DNA from: Mesorhizobium tamadayense
GTDB lineage: Bacteria; Pseudomonadota; Alphaproteobacteria; Rhizobiales; Rhizobiaceae
Direction of reading: 5' to 3'
DNA: 64,000 bases
NCBI RefSeq assembly: GCF_003863365.1
Contig: NZ_RQXT01000002.1
Coordinates: 186,001 to 250,000, forward strand
The notes below the pieces were generated by a model. That model ran no database searches. It had not been told where the DNA came from and was given only the letters and a program-made list of their open reading frames with translations. A program made the translations under genes and the position numbers. Shown piece after piece: positions 47,701 through 55,770 of the stretch; within the stretch, counting starts at the first letter, position 1, and every line of letters begins with the position of its first letter.

Positions 47701-47853
47701 ATCTTCTGTCGAGGTCATCTTTGAGATCATGCCGGCGAGATTTTGCCGGCCGCCTTCCGTACCGGTCAGCACGACGAGCGCGCCGATCGCCACCACGAGC
47801 AACAGCAGCAGCGCGTAAAGGAAGATGCGAAGGATGCGCCAGAATATCTTCAT
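41800..47853 (-). CDS. tamB: Translocation and assembly module protein TamB, with internal duplication
   Basis: This 2017-residue protein has one N-terminal membrane anchor (FLYALLLLLVVAIGALVVL), a long beta-rich periplasmic body and the C-terminal TamB/DUF490 domain (LAQLIFGRSMSNLSPLQIAQ). TamB bridges the inner and outer membranes with a hydrophobic groove and works with TamA in outer-membrane protein assembly and lipid transport. E. coli TamB is about 1260 residues. Part of the excess here is an internal tandem duplication of about 620 residues (about 320-945 and 945-1570), for example IDLKRDGDWTNFSGGA versus VDLKRDGDWTGFSGGA. It starts 2 bp after the tamA stop. Confidence 0.92.
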   Translation of the reverse strand: MKIFWRILRIFLYALLLLLVVAIGALVVLTGTEGGRQNLAGMISKMTSTEDRKVTVSGIEGIWSGALRVDHVVLEDRAGPWLVARRVALDWSPTGLLSRNFNAERIAAERIELARLPQASQQPSQGGSTSLPVSIDVREIDLPEIALGQELAGSGIAELAAKGSLKADPSPLAIETVLNVARHDGKQGNVDAKVHFAPADNKLDLDLKASEPAGGIIANLLKLQDAPPVDIIVSGTGPLANWSGIGTFVVDHQIVTQLTGRHQLSDKGHYIEAKGDGQFERFLPEKFKSLFAGKTSFDMAGTATTTGGIDIERANIESDAVHGTATGNVDPKGASDLAVELFAKDKPVTIDVGTSAVPILVAVEKATARVFGDGKAPMVDVGTSLASVAVGGTQFNNLTGEIHSDGFDVENRSGPVTIKLAAAGLKTDVATLAPLVTGKLAADLAGSISRDTITVDQGTLRSDALNAALTAGVSLADLSMTLKMNADAVSKALPPQISSLLGERVRFSATATRDPEGAFAANELELTSGSLSASGTASAQGSDIQANVKGTLGDVSALSSLAGTPLAGGINFALSASGPRWAPDFSVSADSASLTAAGRTVKDIKLSAKGKADIANPSADVSLTGSVEEQPLDIRASLVTAAGKRSVRELSLALGDNKVSGDLALDDQLLPLGTLTLAVPDIGPLAALGGQTATGDINGTIAFAKDGTAPSVTINAASGSIARGALAAKTITVNALIANYLEGPAIFGTIKADSVTTGSTVISGIGIDLKRDGDWTNFSGGATASGIPATVSGRVKIADGKTSVEIASGEATVRGIKAAIAEPSSLSIANGVATVEKLALNLGGGTATVSGSAGQTLDLTANFASLPAALANDFVPGLDAAGTLEGAAHVTGPSANPDVQFNAKLAGVETSQTRQAGLGPLNLDAAGSVSTGAGLTIDQATLSGDRISGKAAGTINPNGASDLSLDLTSNGPSLPLKFGTAESPVELEMQALSMKAVGQGATPRLDISATLPSATANHVKVEGLALALHSDRFDVKSRTGPVSGTVAADKIDLDNPTVAPLVAGKVTAKVAGSLAPDAITIDGGSATSGAVDGAFNGRVSFADGSVDFTVKADVLSAALPAAVRGVLAARTQLSATTQRDAKGNVSVGPVKVVSGAFTADGQASIADNTLSAAVKGALADISLLSKDAKGAITFALDAQGAATAPDLSLTVNSDRLSVAAREITGLKLTATGKADAANPAANVQLTGNVAEQPLQGSAVLATTNGNRAINGLLLSLGSNKISGDLALDEAFVPQGSVSLDLPDIGPLAALALEKAEGDVRGTIAFSKAGNGPNVTVKASTAAIRRGDLSAKNVAIDAQIANYLAAPVISGKIRAGDVTSGGTAVTGIDVDLKRDGDWTGFSGGATVKNIPAKAAGRVKVANGTTTVELASGQATVQGIKAAIAQASTLTIANGATTLDKLVLNLGGGTATVTGKVAQTLDINANLARVPVSLANSFSPGLDAAGSISGTVKVSGAPASPAVAFKVNASSVQTSQTRGAGLSGMNVSSSGTFAGNKLAFDASISDGAGLGLKGGGTVTTAGTPTLALDFKGKVPFSFLAAKLAAQGLALNGTANVDVQVRGPASAPVISGKVTTSGARLIDARSGLAVNDVAADVSIGGGVARINRLTGTLSTRGSLSASGTVGITPAQGFPADLSIKLTDGRYTDGRVVTANLGGDLTIKGPLVSAPVIAGTINLTKMVITVPEKLPGSLSALDVKHKNAPRAVRAQDRALNPPTSSGRGNSGSGLTLDVTVNAPNQIFIQGRGVDGELGGSLKLTGSASSPQAVGTFTLQRGRLTILAKRLTFTDGTVGFQGSLVPYLNLTATTTTSSATVTIVVSGEATNPKFNFSSVPALPEDEVLAQLIFGRSMSNLSPLQIAQLADAAAQLAGAGGSTSLLDNLRNAIGFDDLDVTTDEKGGTAVSAGKYLNDRTYVTIQKGDKPGSGKAAIDLDVGRGVKLRGEANDAGEAKGGVFYEREY

Positions 47854-47855
47854 CG

Positions 47856-49784
47856 TCAGAACGCCTGACCGATGCCGGCATAGATGCCGAAATGCGGATC
47901 GCCCGGATCCCGGTTGAGCGGCACGGCGGCATCGATGCGCAGCGGCCCGAATGGCGTAAGATAGCGCAAGCCGACGCCGGCGCCGACCTTGACGTCCGAG
48001 AAATCGGGGAAGGACTTCGTCGAGACCGTGCCGGCATCGACGAAGGGCACGATGCCGATCGTGTCGGTGACGCCGATGCGCATCTCGACCGAGGTCTCGA
48101 AGAAGGACAGGCCGCCGATCGGCTGGCCGTCGATGTCCTTCGGGCCGATACCCTGATAGGCATAGCCGCGCACCGAGCCGCCGCCGCCGGAATAGAAGCG
48201 CCGGTCGGCCGGCACGTTCTGCAGGCCGGTGCCGACGATCGAGCCGAGCACGGCGCGCTCGGCGAGGACGAATTTGCTTGCCGTATCGAGCGACTGGTAG
48301 GCGGAGCCTTCGCCCTTCAGCTTGAGGAAGGCCGCGCCGTTCAGGGTGTCGTAGCTGGGCTCTGCATAGGCGAGCGCCCTGAAACCCCTGGTCGGGTTGA
48401 GCTTGTCGTCGCGGCTGTCATAGACATATTGCAGCGGAACGCTGGCGATCAGATAGGTGTGCTTGCCGAACGTGTCGGTGATCCGCGAATAGTCGAGGGC
48501 GAATTCCGCCGAAACCCTTTGCCTCTTGTCGAGATCGTAGGAGACGCCGATGTTGCCCTTGACCGAGAAATGGTCGTAGGCGTCGGGGTGCTCGAACACG
48601 GTCTTGATGCCGGTGAAGAATTTCGAGGTCGGCCCGAGCACGCCCGGCTTCTCGAACATGATGCCGGCGTTGTAGTTGAGCGCGGAAATGCTGTTGCTGC
48701 CGATGCCGCTGATGGAACCGTCGATGCGCAGCTTCTCCGCCTGGCCGAACAGGTTGCGGTGGCCCCAATAGCCTTCCAGCCCCAGCCCTTCCGTATTCGA
48801 AAACGTGCCGCCGACGCCGAAAAAGCGCGGCTTGCGCTCGCTCACCTGGACGTCGATCGGGATGTTGCCTTCGGAGTCGAGGCTGTCGCGTTCCTTGATG
48901 GTCACGCTGTTGAAGACTTCCAGCCCGAGCAGGCGATCGCGTGCATCATCAATCTCTTGCGGCGAATATTGCTGACCCCGCTTCAGTCCGGTCATGTATT
49001 CGGTGAAGTCGCGATCGACCTTGTCGGTGCCCTCTACTATCGTGCCGTCATAGCCGGCGACCGGGCCAGCCGCCACCGTCAGCGTGACGTCGAGCGTCGA
49101 GGTCGCATGGTCGGCGACGATCTCGCGATCCGTCACCTTGGCGAGCGGCCTGCCCTCGTCCTTCAGGGCGCGCACGATCGCGGCTTCGGCCTTGAGCACG
49201 GCGCCCGATCCTGCATCGCCGCCCGCGATCAAGCCGAAATCGGCGCTCGCCAACCCCGCAGCATCGCCTTTCAGCCTGATGTCGCCGAGCGTGAATTTCG
49301 GCCCGGCGGCAATGCTGACCACCACCGGAATGGGCTGCGGCCCCTTGAATTCGGCGTCCGGCGGCAGTTCGTCTATGGACTTGCCCTCTATGGTAATGGT
49401 GACCACGCCTTCGTAGCGGGCATCGGCGTAAAGGGCGGCAACGAGCTGTTCCCGGTCGCTGCGCGCCTTGGCCATCAGGCCGAGCGATCCGGAAACCGGG
49501 TGTTCCTCATCGCTCTTCAGCGTTGAGGCATTTTCAAGCCTCTCGACCAGGTCTTTGTCTGCATCCGGCGCATCGATGGTCACGGAATAGCGCAGCGGAT
49601 CGACGATATCGGCGTCCTCGTCGCTGGATGAGCCCCAGAGCTTGATGCCGAATATCTCGAAGGCGGCCGCCTGGCGCGCTTCGCCGGCCAGCATGGTCGA
49701 GCAGACGAGCGCCAAAAGCAGGGCGCGCGGAAGCCCGCGCCCTGGCGCGATCCCTCCTGACATCTGCGTTTCATGCGCCGGCAT
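47856..49784 (-). CDS. tamA: Omp85-family outer-membrane protein TamA
   Basis: This 642-residue protein has a signal peptide (ALLLALVCSTMLAGEARQAAA), three POTRA-like periplasmic repeats (about 50-300) and a C-terminal 16-strand barrel. The Omp85 lid-lock motif VRGYAYQGIG is present. It ends in Phe (YAGIGQAF), the outer-membrane targeting signal. With TamB it makes the TAM complex. ATG 49784 or 49763 may start it; neither has a good ribosome-binding site. It is divergent from the macroglobulin gene across 277 bp. Confidence 0.92.
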   Translation of the reverse strand: MPAHETQMSGGIAPGRGLPRALLLALVCSTMLAGEARQAAAFEIFGIKLWGSSSDEDADIVDPLRYSVTIDAPDADKDLVERLENASTLKSDEEHPVSGSLGLMAKARSDREQLVAALYADARYEGVVTITIEGKSIDELPPDAEFKGPQPIPVVVSIAAGPKFTLGDIRLKGDAAGLASADFGLIAGGDAGSGAVLKAEAAIVRALKDEGRPLAKVTDREIVADHATSTLDVTLTVAAGPVAGYDGTIVEGTDKVDRDFTEYMTGLKRGQQYSPQEIDDARDRLLGLEVFNSVTIKERDSLDSEGNIPIDVQVSERKPRFFGVGGTFSNTEGLGLEGYWGHRNLFGQAEKLRIDGSISGIGSNSISALNYNAGIMFEKPGVLGPTSKFFTGIKTVFEHPDAYDHFSVKGNIGVSYDLDKRQRVSAEFALDYSRITDTFGKHTYLIASVPLQYVYDSRDDKLNPTRGFRALAYAEPSYDTLNGAAFLKLKGEGSAYQSLDTASKFVLAERAVLGSIVGTGLQNVPADRRFYSGGGGSVRGYAYQGIGPKDIDGQPIGGLSFFETSVEMRIGVTDTIGIVPFVDAGTVSTKSFPDFSDVKVGAGVGLRYLTPFGPLRIDAAVPLNRDPGDPHFGIYAGIGQAF

Positions 49785-49944
49785 TAAGACAACCTAGTCG
49801 ACAAAACTAAAATTGGAATGAAGTTCTGAAACGCTCGTAAAGGGGCCACAATCCAATTGTCTGAAATAGACGGGGCTTGGAATTCACACCTTTTGCATTT
49901 TCGCAAGAATGTGTGATCCGTCTCACAGAGGTTCTGTCGAAATA

Positions 49945-49991
49945 CCGGCCTTTGGCCGGCATGGAAACCGTTGGCAGGTTGAAAACCTGCC
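49945..49991 (+). promoter_or_regulatory. Two consecutive hairpins in the macroglobulin leader
   Basis: CCGGCC/GGCCGG with a TTT loop (49945-49959) and GGCAGGTT/AACCTGCC with a GAA loop (49973-49991) lie 70-115 bp before the macroglobulin start, in the divergent tamA region. They could be leader RNA structure or barrier hairpins between divergent transcripts. Confidence 0.45.
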
Positions 49992-50061
49992 GCGTTCCGG
50001 CGTTGACAAGCCTGAGCGAAGCTTGATCATGCCCGAACGTTAGCAGCGTCTGGAGGGTGAT

Positions 50062-53000
50062 GTGGCAATGCGCGCGGCTCGTGGTCTCTCTTTCCTTCTT
50101 CTGATCTTCTTCGCCCCTATCTTCCTCGCATCGAGCGGGGCGGCACTTGCGGCCGAAGCCCGGCGAATCGTAACCACCGACAATTCCGACTATTTCGGTT
50201 TCGACCTCAGGTCCGACCAGAATGTCAGCCTCGACCAATGCAAGACCACATGTCTCGGCGACCCTGTTTGCCGTGCCTTCACCTACAACACGAAGGCCAA
50301 ATGGTGCTTTCTCAAATCCGACTATAATCAGCTCAAACCCTTCAGCGGCGCCGTCGCCGGCAAGATCGCCAATGTCGACAGCGACCCCGATATCGGCGCG
50401 CCGCCGGCACTTGCCTTCTTCCCCAACTGGATGGCCGACCAGGCCCAGCAGTTCCGCAACAAGCTGACCGATCCGGCCTATGACAAGCCGACCGAAGGGT
50501 TGGCAGCGCTTCAGGCCGCGGCCGAGCAGGCGGCGCTGACCGGCGATCATCGTCTCGCCATGCAGAAATACCAGGCCGCGCTTTCCATCCTACCGGACGA
50601 CGGCGCGCTCTGGCTGGCGCTGGCGCGCGAGACGCTCGGCGTGCAGCCGGCTTCCAACACCTCCGAACCCTCGACCTTGCCGGCCAATGTCACGTCGGCC
50701 GCTTTCAACGCCTATAAGCTCGTGCGTACCGCAAAGACCCGCGCCGAAGCGCTTGCGCTGCTTGGCGCCGGCCTCGACAAGCGCGACCTCTTCCGGCCGG
50801 CCATTCAGGCCTATGAGGCGAGCCTTGCGCTGGTGAGCTCGCCCGCCGTTCAGGCCGACTACGCCGACCTCAAGGCGCGCAAGGGGTTTCGCGTTGTCGA
50901 GCACACTGTCGACGCCGACTCCAGCTCGCCGCGCATCTGCGCGCAGTTTTCCGAGGAGCTGGTCAAGACCGGCGTCGATTATTCACAGTTCGTCACCGTC
51001 GACAACGCGCCTCCCAAGGCCGTCGAGGCCAAAGACAAGCAGATCTGCGTCGAGGGGCTGGAACACGGCCAGCACTACGACGTGACCTTCCGCGCCGGCC
51101 TGCCGGCGGCGATCGGCGAGACGATCGCAGCCCCGGTCGTGCTGTCGATCTATGTCCAGGACCGCGCCCCCTCGACCCGCTTCACCGGCGACAGCTTCGT
51201 GCTGCCGGCTGGCGCCCGCCGCGGCATTCCGGTGGTCACCGTCAACATGAACGCCGCCAAGATGAAGCTCTACCGCATCGGCGACCGTTCGCTGGCGCAG
51301 CTTCTGTCCGGCTATCAGTTCCTGCGTCAGCTCGACGGCTACGACATTTCCACCATTTCGGACCAGATGGGCGAGCCCGTCTGGGAAGGCACGCTCGACA
51401 TCGCCAACGACCTCAACAAGGAGGTCACCACCTCGTTCCCGGTGGATCAGGCGATCCCGCAGCGCAAGCCGGGCGTCTATGTGCTGACCGCGCAGGCGGT
51501 CGACGACAAGAGCGACGATTATGGTTCGCTCGCCACGCAGTGGTTCGTCGTTTCCGACATCGGCCTCTCTACTTATACCGGGCAGGACGGCCTCAATGTC
51601 TTTGCCCGTTCGCTCGGCTCCGCCAAGCCGATTGCCGGCGCCGAGCTGACGCTGCTTGCCAGGAACAATGAAATCCTCGGCACGGCGACATCCGACGCCG
51701 AAGGCCACGCCGTCTTCAACCCGGGCCTGACCCGCGGCGAAGGCGGCATGGTGCCGGCCGTGCTGATGGCCAAGCAGGGCGGCAACGACTTTGTCTTCCT
51801 CGACATGGGCCGCGCAGGCTTCGATCTGTCGGATCGCGGCGTTGCCGGGCGTGCCGCGCCCGGCGCGCTCGACGTCTATGCCTGGACCGAGCGCGGCATC
51901 TACCGCGCCGGCGAGGATGTCCATGTCGCGGCCCTTGCCCGCGACGGCGCCGCCAAGGCGGTCGAGAACCTGCCGCTGACCTTCATTTTCACCCGCCCCG
52001 ACGGCGTCGAGAACCGCCGCATCGTCAGCGACGGCGTCTCAGCCGGCGGCCATGCGGTCGATCTGCCGCTGGAGCCCAACGCCATGCGCGGCACGTGGAC
52101 GGTGTCGATCTATACCGATCCCAAGCAGGCGCCGGTGGCGAGCCAGATGTTCCTGGTCGAAGACTTCGTGCCGGATCGCATCGAGTTCGACTTGACGGCC
52201 GACAAGAAGGAGATCGCCCAGGGCGAGATCGCCAATGTCAGCGTCGACGGTCGCTTCCTCTACGGCGCGCCGGCCGCCGGTCTCGCGCTCGAAGGCGAGA
52301 TGACGCTGTCGACCACGAGCAGTTGGGACCGGTTCAAGGGCTTCACCTTCGGTCTCTCCGACGAGCAGTCGGCCGAGCCTTCGGTGACGCCTTTAGCCAA
52401 CCTTCCCGTCGTCGGCGATGACGGCAAGGCGACCTTCCCGGTTTCGATCGACCAACTGCCTTCGACCACCAAGCTGGTCAACGCCAAGGTCACTGTCCGC
52501 ATGCGCGAAGCCGGCGGCCGCGCCGTCGAGCGCTCGCTCGATATCGCAGCGCATCCGGAGAAGGAAATGATCGGCATTCGCCCGGATTTCGAAGGCGGCG
52601 AGGTGCCGCAAGGCGGAACGGCGAAGTTCAGCATCATCGCCGTCGATCCGAACGGCAAGCGCGAGGAACTGAAAGGCGCCCAGTGGTCGCTGGTCAAGGT
52701 CGAGCGCAACTACCAATGGTATCGCTCCAACAATTCCTGGAACTATGAAGCGGTCAACCTCACACAGGCCGTCGCCAACGGCCAGATCGACCTGAACGCC
52801 GAAGGCGACGCGACCGTGTCGCTGCCTGTCGATTGGGGCCGCTACCGGCTCGAGGTCGAGACGGCCGACCCCGATGGTCCGGCAACCAGCTATGAGTTCG
52901 ACGCCGGCTGGTATGTCGCCTCGACCACCACGGAAACGCCCGATGGCCTGGAGATCGCCCTCGATAAGGACGCTTACGCCGCCGGCGAGGTCGCCAAGCT

Positions 53001-55557
53001 GAAAGTCTCGCCGCATTTTGCCGGCGAGCTGCTCATCACCATCGGCGCCGAGAAGCTTCTGAAGACCGTCACCGACTCGGTGCCGGCCGGCGGCAGCACC
53101 GTCGACATCCCGGTCGGCGACGACTGGGGCGCCGGCGCCTATGTCACGGCGACTTTGTTCAGACCTGGCGATGCGCAGGAATCGCGCATGCCGGCCCGCG
53201 CCATCGGCGTCAAATGGCTGACCGTCAATCCCGGCTCGAAGAAGCTTGCCGTCACGCTGACGCCGCCTGAAAAGACCGCGCCGCGCCAGCAGCTGTCGAT
53301 CCCGGTCGCCGTCAACGGCGCTCAGGCTGGCAGCAATGCCTATGTGATGGTCGCGGCCGTCGATGTCGGCATCCTCAACCTCACCAACTACAAGGCGCCC
53401 GATCCGGAGGACTGGTTCTTCGGCCAGCGCATGCTGGGGCTCGAGATCCGCGACCTCTATGGCCGCCTGATCGACGGCTCGCTCGGCACCACCGGCAAGC
53501 TGCGGACCGGCGGCGACGGCGCCAACATGCAGTCGCAAGGCAGCCCGCCGACCGAAAAGCTGGTCGCCTTCTTCTCCGGCCCGGTTGAGCTCGATGCCAA
53601 CGGCAACGCGCGGGTCGATTTCGATATCCCGCAGTTCAACGGTACCGTGCGCCTCATGGCTGTCGCCTGGACCAAGGAGGCGGTCGGCCATGCCCAAACC
53701 GACGTCATCGTGCGCGATCCGGTGGTGATCACCGCCGGCCTGCCGCGCTTCCTGGCGCCCGGCGATGCAGCGACCATGCGCCTCGACATCGCCGACACCG
53801 ACGGCCCGGCCGGCGATTACAAGCTCTCGGTCACCACGACCGGCGATCTCTCGACCGGCGACAAGCCCCTGCCCGAGAAGCTGACGCTCGCCCAGGGCAA
53901 GCGGCAGTCGCTCTCCTTCCCGTTGATTGCACGGACGGCGGGCGATGCTTCGGTCACCGTCAAGCTCGCGCATGACAGTGGAACGGAAGTCGAGCAGACG
54001 CTCTATCTGCCGGTTCGCCCGGCGCAGCTTCCGGTCACCAACCGCATGGTGGTCGACCTGAAACCCAATGGCGGCGCCTTGCGCGTCGACAAGGAGCTGC
54101 TTGCTTCAAGCGTGCTCGACGGCGCTTCGGTCAGCGTCGGCGTCTCGCAGGCGGCGGCCTTCGACGTGCCTTCGCTTTTGATGACGCTCGACCGTTACCC
54201 CTATGGCTGCGCCGAGCAGACCACCAGCCGCGCCATGCCGCTGCTCTATGTCAACGACATGGCGACCAGCATCGGCATGGAGAGCGATCCGGAGCTGCAC
54301 GGCCGCATCCAGGACGCCGTCTACAAGGTGCTGAGCTACCAGGCTTCCAGCGGCAGCTTCGGCCTTTGGGGTCCGGGCTCCGGCGATCTCTGGCTCGACG
54401 CTTATGTCACGGAGTTCCTGACCCGGGCGCGCGAGCAGAAGTATGACGTCCCGGCCCTGGCGATGAACCAGGCGCTGAACAACCTGCAGAACTCGCTGGG
54501 CTACGACCAGGACGTCCAGGATCGCGGCAGCGAGATTGCCTACGCGCTCTACGTGCTTGCCCGCAACAAGAAGGCCTCGATCGGCGATCTGCGCTACTAT
54601 GTGGACACGCAGCTCGAAGCCTTCTCCAGCCCGTTGGCCGTCGCGCAACTGGCGGCAAGCCTGGCGCTCTATGGCGACACGCAGCGTTCGGAAGCCACCT
54701 TCCAGACGGCGCTGCAGCTGGCGCAGGAGAGCACCGAGTATGACTACTACCGCTCCGATTACGGCTCGCAGCTCCGCGATGGTGCTGCGATTCTGGCGCT
54801 TGCGGCCGAATCGAAGCCGGTGCCGAGCATCGTGCCGCAGTTGATCAGGCTGGTGGCGAGGGAACGTGCCGATGCCCGCTGGATGAGCACGCAGGATGAA
54901 TCCTGGATGCTGCTGGCGGCAAGGGCGCTGAAGGAAGGCAATGATTCCATCACGCTTTCCGTCAACGGCGCACCGCATGCCGGCGGCTATTCGGACCGGG
55001 TTTCCGGCAGCGACCTCGAGGGCAGCCCGCTCACCATCGCCAACACCGGCACGACGGCGCTGCAGGCCGTCGTCACCGCGGTGGCGGCACCGGTCGAGCC
55101 GCTGCCGGCCGGCGGCGACGGCTTCACCATCGATCGCACCTACTACAAGCTCGACGGCACCGGAGCCAATGTCACCGAGGCCAGGCAGAACGAACGCTAT
55201 GTCGTCGTGCTCAAGGTCTATGAGCAGAACAAGTGGCCCTCGCGCTTGCTGATCACCGACCTGTTGCCGGCAGGCTTCGAGATCGACAATCCGGGCCTGG
55301 TCTCCAGCGCGCAATTGTCGAACTTCTCCTGGCTGGCGCAAACCGATGCCGCGCATCTGGAGTTCCGCAACGACCGCTTCGTCGCCGCCTTCAACCCCAA
55401 CGAAGGCGACGGCGACCGCAACATCACGCTGGCTTACGTCGTGCGCGCCGTGACGCCGGGCACTTATGCCCATCCGGCGGCGACGGTGGAGGACATGTAC
55501 CGGCCGCAATATTCGGCCCGCACGGCGACCGGCGTCATGGAGGTCAAGGCGGAGTAA
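50062..55557 (+). CDS. yfhM: Alpha-2-macroglobulin family protein with N-terminal PAN domain
   Basis: This 1831-residue protein has a Sec signal peptide (LSFLLLIFFAPIFLASSGAA). A PAN/apple-type module with four cysteines follows (about 33-95: SLDQCKTTCLGDPVCRAF). The serial MG domains and the bait-like region come next, and then the complement-like helical domain with the thioester motif CAEQ (Cys1383). Bacterial macroglobulins trap attacking proteases by covalent linkage in the periplasm. There is no lipobox, unlike E. coli YfhM, so it would be soluble or anchored otherwise. GTG 50062 (spacing 4-5 from GGAGGG) or ATG 50068 may start it. pbpC follows, the usual partner. Confidence 0.92.
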   Translation: MAMRAARGLSFLLLIFFAPIFLASSGAALAAEARRIVTTDNSDYFGFDLRSDQNVSLDQCKTTCLGDPVCRAFTYNTKAKWCFLKSDYNQLKPFSGAVAGKIANVDSDPDIGAPPALAFFPNWMADQAQQFRNKLTDPAYDKPTEGLAALQAAAEQAALTGDHRLAMQKYQAALSILPDDGALWLALARETLGVQPASNTSEPSTLPANVTSAAFNAYKLVRTAKTRAEALALLGAGLDKRDLFRPAIQAYEASLALVSSPAVQADYADLKARKGFRVVEHTVDADSSSPRICAQFSEELVKTGVDYSQFVTVDNAPPKAVEAKDKQICVEGLEHGQHYDVTFRAGLPAAIGETIAAPVVLSIYVQDRAPSTRFTGDSFVLPAGARRGIPVVTVNMNAAKMKLYRIGDRSLAQLLSGYQFLRQLDGYDISTISDQMGEPVWEGTLDIANDLNKEVTTSFPVDQAIPQRKPGVYVLTAQAVDDKSDDYGSLATQWFVVSDIGLSTYTGQDGLNVFARSLGSAKPIAGAELTLLARNNEILGTATSDAEGHAVFNPGLTRGEGGMVPAVLMAKQGGNDFVFLDMGRAGFDLSDRGVAGRAAPGALDVYAWTERGIYRAGEDVHVAALARDGAAKAVENLPLTFIFTRPDGVENRRIVSDGVSAGGHAVDLPLEPNAMRGTWTVSIYTDPKQAPVASQMFLVEDFVPDRIEFDLTADKKEIAQGEIANVSVDGRFLYGAPAAGLALEGEMTLSTTSSWDRFKGFTFGLSDEQSAEPSVTPLANLPVVGDDGKATFPVSIDQLPSTTKLVNAKVTVRMREAGGRAVERSLDIAAHPEKEMIGIRPDFEGGEVPQGGTAKFSIIAVDPNGKREELKGAQWSLVKVERNYQWYRSNNSWNYEAVNLTQAVANGQIDLNAEGDATVSLPVDWGRYRLEVETADPDGPATSYEFDAGWYVASTTTETPDGLEIALDKDAYAAGEVAKLKVSPHFAGELLITIGAEKLLKTVTDSVPAGGSTVDIPVGDDWGAGAYVTATLFRPGDAQESRMPARAIGVKWLTVNPGSKKLAVTLTPPEKTAPRQQLSIPVAVNGAQAGSNAYVMVAAVDVGILNLTNYKAPDPEDWFFGQRMLGLEIRDLYGRLIDGSLGTTGKLRTGGDGANMQSQGSPPTEKLVAFFSGPVELDANGNARVDFDIPQFNGTVRLMAVAWTKEAVGHAQTDVIVRDPVVITAGLPRFLAPGDAATMRLDIADTDGPAGDYKLSVTTTGDLSTGDKPLPEKLTLAQGKRQSLSFPLIARTAGDASVTVKLAHDSGTEVEQTLYLPVRPAQLPVTNRMVVDLKPNGGALRVDKELLASSVLDGASVSVGVSQAAAFDVPSLLMTLDRYPYGCAEQTTSRAMPLLYVNDMATSIGMESDPELHGRIQDAVYKVLSYQASSGSFGLWGPGSGDLWLDAYVTEFLTRAREQKYDVPALAMNQALNNLQNSLGYDQDVQDRGSEIAYALYVLARNKKASIGDLRYYVDTQLEAFSSPLAVAQLAASLALYGDTQRSEATFQTALQLAQESTEYDYYRSDYGSQLRDGAAILALAAESKPVPSIVPQLIRLVARERADARWMSTQDESWMLLAARALKEGNDSITLSVNGAPHAGGYSDRVSGSDLEGSPLTIANTGTTALQAVVTAVAAPVEPLPAGGDGFTIDRTYYKLDGTGANVTEARQNERYVVVLKVYEQNKWPSRLLITDLLPAGFEIDNPGLVSSAQLSNFSWLAQTDAAHLEFRNDRFVAAFNPNEGDGDRNITLAYVVRAVTPGTYAHPAATVEDMYRPQYSARTATGVMEVKAE

Positions 55558-55587
55558 GGCAAGGATGGGAACCATGACCATAGCGAT

Positions 55588-55770
55588 GGCGCTGCCCCTC
55601 ATCCGCCTGCCGGCTCCTTCTCTCCGTATAGAGACGGGGAGAAGGGAACAGTCGCGATCGTCGGCACCTGTTCTGCAACGTTGGAAATTGGCGAAAGCCG
55701 CGGCGCAGGCTCCTTTCTCCCCGTCTCTAGACGGGGAGAAATGCCCGACAGGGCAATGAGGGGCAGCGCC
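55588..55770. mobile_element. MITE-like element, family 2, copy A, at the pbpC start
   Basis: This 183-bp element has perfect 15-bp terminal inverted repeats (GGCGCTGCCCCTCAT and its complement) and subterminal GACGGGGAGAA palindromes. The core contains CTGCAACGTTGG, shared with the copy at 57931-58118. AT flanks both ends (55586-55587 and 55771-55772), as a 2-bp target duplication would leave. Removing the element and one AT restores ATG ACC ATA GCG ATG in frame with pbpC, 16 nt after the macroglobulin stop. Confidence 0.8.
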
